A DNA stretch of 64,000 nucleotides, taken from assembly GCA_963759875.1 (NCBI GenBank), contig CAVXBB010000005.1, positions 124,001-188,000 on the forward strand, read 5' to 3'. Within the stretch, counting starts at the first letter, position 1. The number at the start of each line of letters is the position of its first letter. The position numbers and the translations under genes were made by a program. This DNA is from JAFAGX01 sp963759875. Lineage in GTDB: Bacteria; Acidobacteriota; Terriglobia; Terriglobales; Acidobacteriaceae. Below the pieces are notes generated by a model. It saw only the letters and a program-made list of their open reading frames with translations. It did no database searches and was not told where the DNA came from. Shown here piece by piece: positions 52,615 to 60,828 of this stretch.

Positions 52615-53082
52615 ATGTCCGAAACTGCACGTTTGGCTGATCAGATTCGCCGCGCCTTCGAGGGCGAAGCGTGGCATGGTGATTCCGTCCTCCAATTGCT
52701 CTCAGATGTGGATGCCAAGCTCGCTGCGGCCCGCCCCATCAAGAATGCCCACAGCATATGGGAGCTGGTCCTGCACATTAGGGCCTGGGATGATACCGTG
52801 CGCCGGCGCGCGGGTGGAACAGCCGTTAAGCTGCCAGACAAGGAGAACTTTCCTCCGGTGAGTGACACCAGTTCGGCCGCGTGGAGCGACGCTATTAATC
52901 AGCTGAAAAGCACTCACGATGAACTGACACAAGTTGTCGCAGCATTTCCGGATTCACGATTGCAAGAGCAGGTTCCGGGGAAAACCGAGCGGTACCACAA
53001 CTTCTTTTATATGTTTAGCGGGATCGTGCAGCACGAGCTTTATCACGCAGGACAGATTGCGCTGCTTAAAAAATTCAAATGA
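52615..53082 (+). CDS. DinB family protein
   Basis: 155 aa four-helix bundle of the DinB/YfiT superfamily: SETARLADQIRRAFEGEAWHGDSVLQLLSDVD at the start, HSIWELVLHIRAWDDTVRRRA with a metal-binding His, and FFYMFSGIVQHELYHAGQIALLKKFK with the HxxxH-like pair near the C-terminus. Three His form the usual metal triad. Its last four bases overlap the next gene. Role in this lipid A setting unknown. Confidence 0.85.
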   Translation: MSETARLADQIRRAFEGEAWHGDSVLQLLSDVDAKLAAARPIKNAHSIWELVLHIRAWDDTVRRRAGGTAVKLPDKENFPPVSDTSSAAWSDAINQLKSTHDELTQVVAAFPDSRLQEQVPGKTERYHNFFYMFSGIVQHELYHAGQIALLKKFK

Positions 53083-54098
53083 AGTCCGAAACTGTCATGC
53101 CCGTGGCCGTGGTTGGCGTAGGTGCATTCGGACGCAATCATGCCCGGGTCTATCAGCAGCTAGCCCGTGAAGGGTTGCCCGTCCGTCTCACCGCTGTTGT
53201 GGACTCGGACACGACCCGGGCCGACGCCGTCGCACAAGAGTTCGGCTGCCGTGCATTCGGATCAGTAGAGCAGCTCATAACCACACACAGCGAGGTGCAA
53301 GCCGCGTCTGTTGCTGTGCCCACAGTCAATCATCTCAGCATCGCGCGGCAGCTTATGAATGCCGGCATCGACGTGCTGGTCGAAAAGCCGTTAGCTACGT
53401 CGCTTGCCGAAGCCGATGAGATGGTCCAGGTCGCACAGCGCTCCGACCGCATCGCTCAGGTGGGTCATTTAGAGCGTTTCAATCCCGCAGTTCGTGCCAC
53501 GTTACCCATCCTCACTCAATCGATGTTCTTCGAGGTCCATCGCCTCAGTGTTTTCAGCCCGCGCTCGCTCGACGTGGATGTCGTTCTGGACCTGATGATT
53601 CACGATCTTGATATCGTGCTCTCATTTGTGAACTCGCCAGTAAAGGAAGTTCGCGCCGTGGGGCTTCCGATTCTTTCGGGCAAAGTTGACATCGCCAATG
53701 TGCGGGTTGAATTTGAGTCCGGCTGCGTGGCCAATTTCACGGCGAGCCGTGTATCGACTGAGCGAGTCCGCAAGCTTCGTTTCTTTCAACCTGGGCAATA
53801 TGTCTCGATGGATTACAGCCGCCAGGACACGCTGGTTTTCAGCGTGGGACAACCCGATGCCGGCACCCTCTCCGCCAATCCCCAAATTCAGGTTACAAAA
53901 TTGCCGACTGTCCAGGAAGAACCCCTCCACGCCGAGCTGAAGTCGTTCCTGGATTCCGTTCGGCATCGCTCAAAACCTCTGGTCACTCTAGAGGATGGCC
54001 GACTGGCGCTTTCCCTGGCTCTGCAGATCTTAGCCGCCATCCGCGAACATGGCGCCAGAATCAATCTCGATGAGCTTCAACACGGGGGCTCGATATAG
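53079..54098 (+). CDS. Gfo/Idh/MocA family oxidoreductase, possible UDP-sugar 3-dehydrogenase (GnnA-like)
   Basis: NAD(P)-dependent sugar oxidoreductase. Rossmann domain with VAVVGVGAFGRNHARVYQQLA, the GFO signature VEKPLATSLAEADEM (catalytic Lys in EKP) and the Idh C-domain VVLDLMIHDLDIVLSFVNSPVKEV. Located in a lipid A cluster (fabZ, lpxA, lpxI), which recalls GnnA, the enzyme that oxidises the 3-OH of UDP-GlcNAc before amination to make amide-linked lipid A. No GnnB aminotransferase is nearby, so this remains a hypothesis. 339 aa; overlaps the DinB gene by four bases. Confidence 0.8.
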   Translation: MKSETVMPVAVVGVGAFGRNHARVYQQLAREGLPVRLTAVVDSDTTRADAVAQEFGCRAFGSVEQLITTHSEVQAASVAVPTVNHLSIARQLMNAGIDVLVEKPLATSLAEADEMVQVAQRSDRIAQVGHLERFNPAVRATLPILTQSMFFEVHRLSVFSPRSLDVDVVLDLMIHDLDIVLSFVNSPVKEVRAVGLPILSGKVDIANVRVEFESGCVANFTASRVSTERVRKLRFFQPGQYVSMDYSRQDTLVFSVGQPDAGTLSANPQIQVTKLPTVQEEPLHAELKSFLDSVRHRSKPLVTLEDGRLALSLALQILAAIREHGARINLDELQHGGSI

Positions 54099-54304
54099 AT
54101 TGTCAAAGTTTGTAAATGTAAGGCTCAGCTTGGGATACGCCTAAGTAACTCCGCCCCGCAGGAACCGTCGCGCGTTCTTCCAAAAGATGCGAAAATGAAG
54201 GCACAAGGCCGCAAGCACCAGCGCACCCGCATCAAACCAGATGGTGTACTCAGCGGTTTAATGCCGCGACGAAGTCGCGTTTGTGATTTTCAGGTAAGTT
54301 GTTG

Positions 54305-55432
54305 ATGCCGACCACGCAAATGCCCGCCAGTACATCTTCGTCTCTTCCCGACTCGCCCCAGCCGGGGCGGGAATTATACGACGCGCGTTATTGGGAATCG
54401 GCTTATCGGGAGATCGATGAACCTCCAGCTCTCCTGCTTCAACTACAGGATGATTTGTCGCGTTCGCGGCGGCGGGAAGCGTTCTGGATTTCGGTTGTCG
54501 TGCACCTTGTGGTCGTGTTAGCGATCGTTAACTCCGATAAGTTGGCACGATTGCTGCCTCGACAAGCGACCGTAGTGCAACCGCGGATGCTCCCGACAGA
54601 TAAAGATCTCACCTTCCTGGAATTGCCGCCAGACGAGCAGAAACTTACGAAACGTCCGAATACAAACATTATTTCCGATAAAGACCGCATGGCTACTTCG
54701 AAAGCGCCGCAACTCGATCGCAAGGAATTGAAGCACATCCTTGACAGTAGCCGCCCAGGTGCACCAGGCATGCCCGCCCCGCCGCCCAGTCCTGCGCAGC
54801 AGCCTTCGCCAGCTATCGCTCAGAACAATGCGCCGGCGCAGCCGCAACCGCAGCAGCAACAGGTGGGTCAGCCTGCGCCTTCACCTCCGCCAGCAAATCA
54901 AATGGCCAAATTGCAGACGCCGTCGGTGGGAGCGCGAAATCCATTCGCTGCCAATCGATCATTGACGCCCGGCGAAGCCATTGAGCAGGCGGCCCGGGCC
55001 GCAGCCGCCAGTCATGGCAGCTATGGTGGAGATGGCGGCGACTACGGACTCGGGCAGGGCACTCAGGGGCGAAATTTCGGCGCGCTCGATGTTCTCAGCG
55101 ACACGATGGGTGTGGATTTCGGACCATATCTGGCGCGAGTTCTGCATGACGTGAAGGTCAACTGGTACAACCTGATTCCGGAATCCGCGCGCCCGCCGAT
55201 TATGAAGAAGGGTAAAGTGGCGATTGAATTTGCGATTCTCAAAGATGGCAGCATCGCCGGAATGAGATTGGAACAGGGCGGCAGCTCCGGTGATGCGGCG
55301 CTTGATCGCGCAGCTTGGGGCGGTATCACCGGTTCAAACCCGTTTCCACCTTTGCCTCAGGAGTTCGCAGGCCAGTATCTAGCTCTGCGGTTCCACTTTT
55401 TCTATAACCCAGATAAATCAGACCTGCAGTAG
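54305..55432 (+). CDS. TonB family energy transducer
   Basis: Inner-membrane anchored periplasmic protein that couples proton motive force to outer-membrane receptors. One transmembrane helix (about residues 59-77, FWISVVVHLVVVLAIVNS), a Pro/Gln/Ala-rich linker (PAQPQPQQQQVGQPAPS), a Gly-rich stretch, and a C-terminal TonB domain (KKGKVAIEFAILKDGSIAGMRLEQGGSS...AALDRAAWGGITGSNPFPPLPQEF). 375 aa from ATG 54305, supported by AGGTAA seven to eight bases upstream. No ExbB/ExbD gene is adjacent; it may serve the receptor at 4014. Confidence 0.88.
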   Translation: MPTTQMPASTSSSLPDSPQPGRELYDARYWESAYREIDEPPALLLQLQDDLSRSRRREAFWISVVVHLVVVLAIVNSDKLARLLPRQATVVQPRMLPTDKDLTFLELPPDEQKLTKRPNTNIISDKDRMATSKAPQLDRKELKHILDSSRPGAPGMPAPPPSPAQQPSPAIAQNNAPAQPQPQQQQVGQPAPSPPPANQMAKLQTPSVGARNPFAANRSLTPGEAIEQAARAAAASHGSYGGDGGDYGLGQGTQGRNFGALDVLSDTMGVDFGPYLARVLHDVKVNWYNLIPESARPPIMKKGKVAIEFAILKDGSIAGMRLEQGGSSGDAALDRAAWGGITGSNPFPPLPQEFAGQYLALRFHFFYNPDKSDLQ

Positions 55433-55464
55433 CAGGATGAAGTCTTCTCGGCGTGCCCTGCGGT

Positions 55465-56853
55465 TTACGATTTGTGTAGAGCTATCGCGAGTTGGTCACG
55501 AGGAACCGAGACCTGCTCTCCGCTCTGCAGATTTTTCAGCGCGAACGCTCCGGCCTTGACCTCATCCTCGCCTACGATCAGGATGAATCGCGCTCCAATC
55601 TTAGTCGCCATCTCGAAGGATTTCTTAAGCCGGAAAGTCCCGTCCCCTAGTTCGACGATGATTTCGTGGCGCCTCAATTCCCGCGCCAGCCGCGCAGCTT
55701 CGCGATCCATGCCGGCCCCAAGCGGCGCGATGTAAACATCGGGTTTCGCCTGCATGGATTCTGCCGATTCATTCAACGCCAGCACCAGCCGGTCTTCGCC
55801 GATCGCGAATCCAATGCCGGGAGCTTTCGGGCCGCCGAGCGATTCCGAAAGCCCATCGTAGCGGCCTCCGCCGAGAATCGCGTTCTGCGCCCCCAACGCC
55901 CCATGCGTGAACTCGAAAGCGGTGCGGGTATAGTAATCCAGGCCGCGAACCAGGCGATCATTTAATACGAATGGCACGCCGACAGCTTTCAGAATTTCCT
56001 GTACTTCCTCAAAGTGCTTGCGGCAAGGCTCATCGAGGTACTGGCTGATGCGCGGCAACTTCTCGATGATCGGCTGATCCTCTGGAACCTTGCAGTCGAA
56101 CACTCGCAGCGGATTGGTCACTGCCCGGCGCTGGCAATCCGCACACATCTTCGCAGCAACCGGCTCAAGCGCCTTGCGCAGTGCTTCGTTGTATCTAGCT
56201 CGATCATCCGCGCAGCCAATCGAATTGAGTTGCAGCTGCCAATTGTTGATTCCAAGCCGGTCGAGCAACGTTGCGAGCAATTCCAGAATTTCCGCATCCC
56301 GCGCCGGAGACTCGCTGCCCGAAGTTGCTGGTCCAATGACTTCGGCTCCAATCTGGTAGAACTGCCGGTAGCGTCCTTTCTGCGGACGCTCCCGCCGAAA
56401 CTGCGGTCCAATGTAGTAGAGCTTGTTCAGACCCCGATCCCAAAGCTTGTGCTCGATGTAGGCGCGCACGACGCCGGCCGTGTTTTCGGGACGGAGGGTT
56501 AGAGACTGTCCCTTCAATTTACCCGAAGCGAGATATTCTTCGTAAAGTTTAACCGCATCCAAAGTTGCTTTATAGCGCGGATCCTGCTGGGCCCGGGCAA
56601 TTACGTCATTCAATTGCGCAAACCTTTGGCTTTGCGCTCCGCCGCGATCTTCCCACGTGTACATTTCCTTGGCAACGATGTCCGTCTCTTCGCCGACACC
56701 GCGCGCAAAAAGTTCCGTGGATTCAAAGATCGGCGTGCGGATCTCCTGGAAGTTGTAGGCGCGGAACACCGCACGAACTTTGTCCTCGACAAAGTTCCAC
56801 AACGCTGTATCCGGCGGCAAAAGATCGCGCGTCCCGCGAATGGCTTTGATCAT
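55465..56853 (-). CDS. hisS: Histidyl-tRNA synthetase with an internal insertion
   Basis: Charges tRNA-His. Class II motifs: motif 1 around DLLPPDTALWNFVEDKVRAVFRAY, motif 2 region YYIGPQFRRERPQKGRYRQFYQIGAEVIG, motif 3 GIGFAIGEDRLVLAL, and His-specific GLDYYTRTAFEF. Insertion of about 43 residues (GAQSQRFAQLNDVIARAQQD... to ...LASGKLKGQ, residues ~72-115) sits between EDRGG and SLTLRPE, where the family normally runs on directly. 462 aa, about 40 longer than usual. ATG 56853 chosen (MIKAIRGTRDLLPP); upstream ATG 56877 is less likely. Confidence 0.93.
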   Translation of the reverse strand: MIKAIRGTRDLLPPDTALWNFVEDKVRAVFRAYNFQEIRTPIFESTELFARGVGEETDIVAKEMYTWEDRGGAQSQRFAQLNDVIARAQQDPRYKATLDAVKLYEEYLASGKLKGQSLTLRPENTAGVVRAYIEHKLWDRGLNKLYYIGPQFRRERPQKGRYRQFYQIGAEVIGPATSGSESPARDAEILELLATLLDRLGINNWQLQLNSIGCADDRARYNEALRKALEPVAAKMCADCQRRAVTNPLRVFDCKVPEDQPIIEKLPRISQYLDEPCRKHFEEVQEILKAVGVPFVLNDRLVRGLDYYTRTAFEFTHGALGAQNAILGGGRYDGLSESLGGPKAPGIGFAIGEDRLVLALNESAESMQAKPDVYIAPLGAGMDREAARLARELRRHEIIVELGDGTFRLKKSFEMATKIGARFILIVGEDEVKAGAFALKNLQSGEQVSVPRDQLAIALHKS

Positions 56854-56903
56854 GAAATTACAATTTCGTCCCAACAACTACGTTGTCTTGGTGAGAATTC
56901 CGC

Positions 56904-56974
56904 TGTCATCCTGAGCGAAGCTGATTCATTCGCTTGCGAATGAACCAACGAAGCCGAAGGATCTCTGCATTTCA
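56904..56974 (+). repeat. Dispersed TGTCATCCTGAGC repeat copy with embedded hairpin
   Basis: Repeat core TGTCATCCTGAGCGAAG (56904-56920), then a perfect inverted pair TTCATTCGC-TT-GCGAATGAA (56925-56944), then GAAGCCGAAGGATCTCTGCAT. The hairpin appears inserted between the two halves of the repeat unit as seen uninterrupted at 24122. Confidence 0.65.
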
Positions 56975-57055
56975 AATGTTTTGGCAGTGCTGCCTTAGGG
57001 AACTCTCCCGTGCGTTCGCGCCAAAGAAAACGCCGCGAGGGCCTGGAAATATTCA

Positions 57056-57125
57056 CGCAATGCAGGGATTCTTCGACTCCATAGGAGGGCCGCCTTGCGG
57101 ACCTCCCATTTCGCTCAGAATGACA
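57056..57125 (-). repeat. Dispersed TGTCATTCTGAGC repeat copy (minus strand)
   Basis: Read on the minus strand: TGTCATTCTGAGCGAAATG, then GGAGTCGAAGAATCCCTGCAT at its end. It faces the copy at 56904 in inverted orientation across about 80 bp. Confidence 0.6.
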
Positions 57126-57212
57126 ATTCTATAGGAAGGCAATGCGCTTGCCGGAATGCCAATGCAACTCTCATCTCCTCGCTCTTAGCTACCAGCCACT
57201 AGGTGCTACAAA

Positions 57213-57728
57213 CTACTTCGGCTCCGCCAAATACGCGTCTTTATATCCCAAATAATTATTCGCGTAGCGCAGGATCATTTCCTGGTCTTTTTCGTCAAGC
57301 TTGCGACGGAACTTGCCCGGAGAACCCATCCACAACGATCCTGGTTCGACGGTGGTCTTTTCGGGAATCAAAGTTCCAGCGGCCATGATCGACCCAGCGC
57401 CGATTCGTGCGCCATTCAAGATGATGCTGCCCATTCCGATCAGGCAGCGATCTTCAATGGTGCAGCCATGCAGCGTCACAGAATGACCAACCGTGACGTA
57501 TTCGCCGAGGAAAACGCCGTACAACTCCTTCATGCCATGGAGCACGCTGCAGTCCTGCACGTTCGAATATGCCCCAACACGGATCGAGTGTACGTCCCCT
57601 CGTAGCACAGCATTCATCCAAACGCTGGCGTGCTCGCCCAGGACAACGTCGCCGATAATCTGCGCCGATTCATCCACAAAACACGAAGCAGGAATTGTTG
57701 GAGTAATGCTTTTGTACGAGCGGATCAT
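57213..57728 (-). CDS. Gamma-class carbonic anhydrase-like protein (YrdA/PaaY family)
   Basis: 171 aa left-handed beta-helix of hexapeptide repeats with the zinc-binding His set of gamma carbonic anhydrases: RGDVHSIRVGAYSNVQDCSVLHG, then GHSVTLHGC. It may hydrate CO2 or act as an acyltransferase-like protein; many family members are inactive. The active-site Arg/Asp (RGD) and Gln are present, so activity is possible. Alone on the minus strand between hisS and the cupin gene. Confidence 0.88.
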   Translation of the reverse strand: MIRSYKSITPTIPASCFVDESAQIIGDVVLGEHASVWMNAVLRGDVHSIRVGAYSNVQDCSVLHGMKELYGVFLGEYVTVGHSVTLHGCTIEDRCLIGMGSIILNGARIGAGSIMAAGTLIPEKTTVEPGSLWMGSPGKFRRKLDEKDQEMILRYANNYLGYKDAYLAEPK

Positions 57729-57797
57729 TTTGCTTGCTTAGAGAACATTGAAGATAACACGGCAGCCGCAAAGCAAAGTGCTCACGGTGCCAGTCGA

Positions 57798-58157
57798 CTA
57801 AACCCGCTCAAGTTCGCGCAGCGTGCGCTCATTCACCACGTTTCCTGTGTTTAACGTTGATGCCGGTTCAAATAATAGAATCCAGCATTCTTCCTCTGCC
57901 ACAGGACGGTGCTCCACTCCACGAGGTATGACGATAAATTCCCCTTCCTCGATCCAGACATGCCGGTCGCGAAATTCCATGCGGAAACGGCCTCTCACCA
58001 CCAGAAACAGCTCGTCTTCATTCTCGTGCTGGTGGAATACAAACTCACCCTTCAGCTTATCGAGCTTGACCTGTTGCCCATTCAGTTCCGCCGCGATGTA
58101 GGGCTTCCAGTATTCGTGAATGTGAGCAAACTTCTGCGCGATGTTGATCTTCTCCAT
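57798..58157 (-). CDS. Cupin-domain protein
   Basis: Small beta-barrel protein, 119 aa, with motif 1 FHQHENEDELFLVVRGRFRMEF and motif 2 EEGEFIVIPRGVEHRPVA; the His and Glu ligands of a metal site are present. AAGGGG with a six-base gap fixes ATG 58157; a longer frame to 58247 lacks a ribosome site. Such single cupins include dioxygenase-like and sugar-isomerase-like enzymes; no specific function is inferred. Divergent from the receiver-Fis gene. Confidence 0.85.
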   Translation of the reverse strand: MEKINIAQKFAHIHEYWKPYIAAELNGQQVKLDKLKGEFVFHQHENEDELFLVVRGRFRMEFRDRHVWIEEGEFIVIPRGVEHRPVAEEECWILLFEPASTLNTGNVVNERTLRELERV

Positions 58158-58357
58158 GACAATCCCCTTGAAGATGGTGAGCTGTTTGGGTAATTGATCA
58201 GATGCAATGACATTATGCCTGGAACCGACCATCTTAATGCGGTTCAAGGGCCGGAAATCGGAATCTGCTTACCATCCGCCCGCGACCAGAAGTCACTGGA
58301 ATACACTCCGGTACTCCCAAGACATGGATCGGTAAGTGCTAGTCTGACTTCAGTGAA

Positions 58358-58675
58358 ATGACTGGTAATGGCAGTTCGCTACTCCTGTTGGCGATTGATT
58401 ATAGTCGGGAAAGTCCTGATCTCATTTCCACCGGGTTGGCCCAGAATGGCCTCAGGATATTGACGGCATCCGACGCTGCCACAGGATTGGCCATTTTCTC
58501 CCAGCAGCATTCACAGCCCCGGGAAGAAATCCAGAAACGGCACTTGGTGCTTGAGGCGGTTGATGGGAACAAATCCCGCGCCGCCGAAATTCTCGGCATC
58601 GGTCGCTCGACCCTTTATCAGCTACTCTTCAAAATGGAGGAAGCTGGAGCTCTAGAAAGATCTCCGGTGGAGTGA
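58358..58675 (+). CDS. Miniature receiver-like plus Fis-type HTH protein
   Basis: 105 aa. Residues ~5-48 (SSLLLLAIDYSRESPDLIS and LRILTASDAATGLAIFSQQ) resemble the first part of a response-regulator receiver: strand, helix, strand, helix; the phospho-acceptor Asp strand and the second half are absent. It runs directly into a Fis-type HTH (LEAVDGNKSRAAEILGIGRSTLYQLL, about 67-92) as found at the C-terminus of NtrC-type activators; the central AAA+ domain is missing. Followed seven bases later by a PleD-like diguanylate cyclase, so probably co-transcribed. Not a simple frameshift, as no extra coding for the missing part exists between the pieces. Function unknown. Confidence 0.7.
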   Translation: MTGNGSSLLLLAIDYSRESPDLISTGLAQNGLRILTASDAATGLAIFSQQHSQPREEIQKRHLVLEAVDGNKSRAAEILGIGRSTLYQLLFKMEEAGALERSPVE

Positions 58676-58682
58676 GGTCAGC

Positions 58683-59600
58683 TTGAGCATATTGCTGGTT
58701 GAAGACTCGGCTTTGGATCGACACCAGATCACGCACTATTTGCGCGAGTGGGGCCTCGACTTTCAGGCTGTCGGGGATGGCAACGAGGCATGGGAGTTGC
58801 TGCAGAAACCCGATGCTCCCGGTTTGATTCTGTTGGACTGGATGCTTCCCGGGATCGATGGAATCGAGCTTTGCCGCAGAATCCGCACGCTCGGAGCAGA
58901 CGGAACTTACTTCTACACAGTAATGCTTACCGCCAAAGACAGGAAACAGGACTTGTTGACAGCTATGGCGGCGGGAGCCGACGATTATCTGGCAAAACCT
59001 GTTGATCCCTCCGAATTGCGGGCGCGCGTCCTGGTGGGAAAAAGAATATTGGAGCTGCAACAATCGCTTAGGTTCTCCGCTACTCACGATTTCTTGACCA
59101 GACTTTTGAACCGCGCCGAGATTCTGGCCGGGCTCAAGCGAGAACTCGCACGTAGCCGACGAATGGGCCAGCCCGTCGCTATCATCCTGGCCGACCTTGA
59201 TCATTTTAAGCGGGTCAACGATTCCCTCGGTCACGCCGCCGGAGACGAAGTGTTGAAGGAAGTAGCGCAAAGATTGAAATCCGATTTGCGGACTTACGAT
59301 TTGGCAGGCCGTTACGGAGGCGAAGAGTTCCTGCTCATTCTGCCGACCTGCAACCTGACTGCTGCTACTCACCGCGCAGAACAACTATGTTTATCAGTTA
59401 ACAAAAGCCCCGTTCTCACGCTCTTTGGAAGCATCCCCATCTCACTCAGTATGGGGGTCACGGTGAGCAATTCCGATTCAGAACTCACACCGGGAGAGCT
59501 TCTGCAACAGGCTGATCAGGCTCTTTATCGTGCCAAGGAGCGGGGCAGGAACTGCGTGCAGGCATTCTCTCCGAGAGGTCAGGCCTCAGCTCGTTTTTAG
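58683..59600 (+). CDS. Response regulator with GGDEF domain (PleD-like diguanylate cyclase)
   Basis: Makes cyclic di-GMP under control of a phosphorelay. Receiver domain (1-120): acidic pair Glu7/Asp8, phospho-acceptor Asp52 in LLDWML, Lys in AKPVDP. GGDEF domain: active site GGEEF (212-216), and the allosteric I-site RTYD (203-206) five residues before, so product inhibition is likely. DLDHFKRVNDSLGHAAGD is the metal/substrate strand. TTG start at 58683 with GAGG upstream, 8 bases after the receiver-Fis gene. 305 aa; no membrane segment. No histidine kinase gene nearby. Confidence 0.92.
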   Translation: MSILLVEDSALDRHQITHYLREWGLDFQAVGDGNEAWELLQKPDAPGLILLDWMLPGIDGIELCRRIRTLGADGTYFYTVMLTAKDRKQDLLTAMAAGADDYLAKPVDPSELRARVLVGKRILELQQSLRFSATHDFLTRLLNRAEILAGLKRELARSRRMGQPVAIILADLDHFKRVNDSLGHAAGDEVLKEVAQRLKSDLRTYDLAGRYGGEEFLLILPTCNLTAATHRAEQLCLSVNKSPVLTLFGSIPISLSMGVTVSNSDSELTPGELLQQADQALYRAKERGRNCVQAFSPRGQASARF

Positions 59601-59668
59601 CAAGGGATATTCCTTGCAGAAAGCACCCACCCAGCCAGCAAGTTGAACACGCCTGCTATTCTGACGCC

Positions 59669-59875
59669 ATGGCCGCCGAAGAGCAGCCGCAAAACGATCA
59701 GGTCATCGGGCTGTGCGCTGAGTGCCAGTACGCGGCCCGCATGAAGTCCGACCGTGGTTCAATTTTTTTTCGTTGCGAGCGGGCACTCACAGACAAACGC
59801 TTCGCCAAATACCCCCGGCTTCCGGTTCTGGCTTGCTCCGGGTACGAGCGCTGCCACCACCAGCCGAAAAGCTAG
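59669..59875 (+). CDS. Small Cys-rich hypothetical protein
   Basis: 68 aa, not recognised. Six cysteines would allow a zinc site: CAECQYAAR near the start, FFRCERA in the middle, LACSGYERCHH near the end (the last with His neighbours). Reading frame overlaps the convergent DUF4097 gene by four bases at its end. Small single-zinc proteins of this layout are conserved in Acidobacteriota by impression only. No function. Confidence 0.55.
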   Translation: MAAEEQPQNDQVIGLCAECQYAARMKSDRGSIFFRCERALTDKRFAKYPRLPVLACSGYERCHHQPKS

Positions 59876-60672
59876 GATTTGTTGACGAGGATGGAGCCGT
59901 CGCCGGTTTGAACCGTAAGCAGGTTTCCGCCTCCATTCAGTTTCCCGTGAACATTCCGGTCGCCAAGCTTTCCTTGCACCATGACGGGTATACCTAGCTC
60001 GATGTGGCCATCTCCGGTGCGCAGATCCACGTCGGCGGCGAAATTGTCTGGAAGCTGCAAAGTTACACTTCCGTCTCCGCTGCGGATGCTCCAGTCTGAA
60101 TTCACTACCGAGCCGGGCAAAGCTCGCGCTTCTATGCGACCATCGCCAGTGTGCAACTCGAGACCATCGAATCGCCCAGTTGCGGAAATGCGGCCATCGC
60201 TGGTATGCGCCTGCAGATTGCCGTCCACCGAATTGATTTCTTCGCGTCCATCTCCGCTTTCCAGCTCCATAGCTCCTTTCAGATTCGCCAAAGTGATGGC
60301 TCCGTCACCGGTGTGCAGTTTCACGTGCCCCTCTCGGGGCATATGGATAGTGACATCCACCGTATATTTATTCAGGCCACCAAAGTTAATCGTGATGCCG
60401 TGATGCGGGTAGCGAACGTCTATATCGACTACATCGCCGTTTTGATGTTCGGAAATTATGATTCCACCATCGCCGATCTTGTAGCGGTTCGTAGTCACAT
60501 GGACATCGATAATGTTCTTGTCCCAGGTGTCGACGTTCAGATTGGCGTCGGAAGTTTGCACGCGCAGGTCAGGGTTGCCGCTAATCGTGTAGGTCTTGGA
60601 CCATTCGTCAGCATGGGCGAAGGCAGCTACAAACAGTGATAATGCGAACAAACTGAAGGCAAACCGATGCAT
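59872..60672 (-). CDS. Exported DUF4097-like beta-strand repeat protein
   Basis: Probably periplasmic or surface protein, signal peptide MHRFAFSLFALSLFVAAFAHA cleaved near residue 21. The mature part is built of repeated beta units marked by TGDG or SGDG (for example LHTGDGAITLANL, LESGDGREEINSV, LHTGDGRIEARAL, IRSGDGSVTLQL, LRTGDGHIELGI and VQTGDGSILVNKS): about six near-identical turns, a right-handed beta-helix or DUF4097 arrangement. 266 aa. GGAG lies before ATG 60672. No enzymatic motif. Convergent with the small Cys-rich gene. Confidence 0.8.
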   Translation of the reverse strand: MHRFAFSLFALSLFVAAFAHADEWSKTYTISGNPDLRVQTSDANLNVDTWDKNIIDVHVTTNRYKIGDGGIIISEHQNGDVVDIDVRYPHHGITINFGGLNKYTVDVTIHMPREGHVKLHTGDGAITLANLKGAMELESGDGREEINSVDGNLQAHTSDGRISATGRFDGLELHTGDGRIEARALPGSVVNSDWSIRSGDGSVTLQLPDNFAADVDLRTGDGHIELGIPVMVQGKLGDRNVHGKLNGGGNLLTVQTGDGSILVNKS

Positions 60673-60828
60673 AGAGTGCTCCTGCAGAGGCAAAGACAGC
60701 TAGCGCCTCTTATTGGACGATGGTACGAACGGGATGTCAACTTGGTTCCATTCGGTTTAATCAGGTTCTGAAGCCGGACCTTGCATCGGCAGCATCCAAA
60801 TAATTCCAGCGAAATGACTTGGAGAGAC

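Larger units (their letters stand above)
56854..57212. other. 359-bp intergenic region filled with dispersed repeats
   Basis: No gene seen. A plus-strand TGTCATCCTGAGCGAAG element begins at 56904 and ends near 56974 (GAAGGATCTCTGCAT), and a minus-strand copy occupies 57056-57125 (TGTCATTCTGAGCGAAAT...). Between them sits a GC-rich stretch. An AGCTACCAGCCACTAGG sequence lies near 57187. Presumably also holds the hisS promoter on the minus strand. Confidence 0.6.

Noticed and set aside
58400..58680. Frameshift splitting a normal NtrC-type regulator into the small receiver-Fis gene
   Set aside because: There is no room or coding signal for the missing receiver half or AAA+ domain between the two parts, and the frame is continuous.
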